From NCBI GenBank assembly GCA_938083405.1, contig CALKCV010000206.1:1-5791 (forward strand): a stretch of 5,791 bases of DNA, written 5' to 3'. The position numbers and the translations under genes were made by a program. The notes beneath the pieces were generated by a model. The model had not been told where the DNA came from. It did not search any database and saw only the letters and a program-made list of their open reading frames with translations. The number at the start of each line of letters is the position of its first letter. The first letter of the stretch is position 1. Positions 5,650 through 5,791 of the stretch are shown here, one piece after another. Source of the stretch: an uncultured Microcoleaceae cyanobacterium (GTDB lineage: Bacteria; Cyanobacteriota; Cyanobacteriia; Cyanobacteriales; Microcoleaceae).

Positions 5650-5759
5650 GAAATTGCATCTAATGCGCTCAATAATTCCTATAATGGTTAGTCGTTAAAA
5701 GTGCATTTCAATTTTAAAAAAAACCAAAAAACCGATTAACAACTAACAATTAAGCAGAT

Positions 5760-5778
5760 AACAGGCAAGATGCCTGTT
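5760..5778. repeat. Short palindrome AACAGGCA-AGA-TGCCTGTT
   Basis: Exact 8-bp arms (5760-5767 and 5771-5778) surround a 3-base loop. From memory, ACAGGCAAGATGCCTGT elements are dispersed in many copies in cyanobacterial genomes. It adjoins the window edge, so a larger element may continue beyond it. Confidence 0.65.
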
Positions 5779-5791
5779 CTACGTCGATAAC

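Larger units (their letters stand above)
5293..5749. repeat. Outermost inverted repeat of the post-gyrA region
   Basis: The right arm at 5731-5749 is ACCGATT followed directly by AACAACTAACAA. Its reverse complement is found on the left as TTGTTAGTTGTT (within the heptad array, for example 5293-5304) and AATCGGT (5318-5324), with about a dozen extra bases between the two blocks. A partly overlapping pair, 5687-5698 with 5736-5747, matches at 11 of 12 positions and could form a local hairpin. The enclosing pair brackets the C/G-run repeats and the long hairpin. Confidence 0.5.
5251..5791. other. Gene-free, repeat-dense region after gyrA
   Basis: No gene is supported in these 541 bases. The content is almost entirely repeats: a TTGTTAG array, two inverted copies of a C/G-run repeat, a long hairpin between them, an outer inverted pair, and a palindrome at the end of the window. 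No ordinary intrinsic terminator for gyrA is evident, so one of these hairpins may serve that purpose. A possible reading frame at 5479-5691 translates the repeats themselves and should not be annotated. Confidence 0.75.

Noticed and set aside
5479..5691. 70-residue plus-strand reading frame after gyrA
   Set aside because: It is a translation of the long hairpin and the C/G-run repeat, including the artefact peptide PPFEGGLGGI, and has no ribosome-binding site.

Overview
The window comes from a cyanobacterial chromosome. The palindrome GCGATCGC (HIP1, a cyanobacterial genome signature) occurs five times in full (starting at 1246, 1604, 3575, 3938 and 4064), where about 0.1 would be expected by chance, and shorter CGATCG-type relatives are common. 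Heptanucleotide tandem arrays of the STRR type and several dispersed palindromic repeats point in the same direction, most likely to a repeat-rich filamentous lineage. I cannot name a genus from the sequence alone.

Layout. (1) 1-285 +: the last 94 residues of a sensor histidine kinase, containing part of its ATP-binding domain; a perfect hairpin at 307-339 follows. (2) 468-1352 +: an exported protein of six tetratricopeptide repeats, read from a GTG start. (3) 1353-1498: a short gap between convergent genes, holding six copies of AACTGAC inside a 10-bp inverted repeat. (4) 1499-1897 -: a stand-alone CheY-like receiver protein with a strong and partly duplicated ribosome-binding site. (5) 1898-2661: 764 bases without a convincing gene between divergent genes, with a candidate promoter, a hairpin and one dispersed palindrome. 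(6) 2662-5250 +: a full-length type IIA topoisomerase A subunit (GyrA family, 862 aa), very likely the second cyanobacterial GyrA paralogue because the canonical GyrA box is missing. (7) 5251-5791: 541 gene-free bases made largely of nested inverted repeats and a heptad array.

How the genes relate. They do not form one operon: orientations alternate and every gap is more than 100 bases. The kinase fragment and the receiver are both two-component parts, but nothing in the sequence shows that they are partners. The topoisomerase acts on DNA supercoiling or decatenation in the cytoplasm and needs a GyrB-type ATPase partner encoded elsewhere. The TPR protein probably works outside the cytoplasm as a protein-binding scaffold.

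I found no clearly new biological system. The points most worth following up are the departures from canonical motifs in the topoisomerase (no GyrA box, Gln in place of quinolone-site Ser, lysine-rich linker with a base-composition break), the abnormal ATP-lid motif of the kinase, and the nested inverted-repeat structure downstream of the topoisomerase gene.
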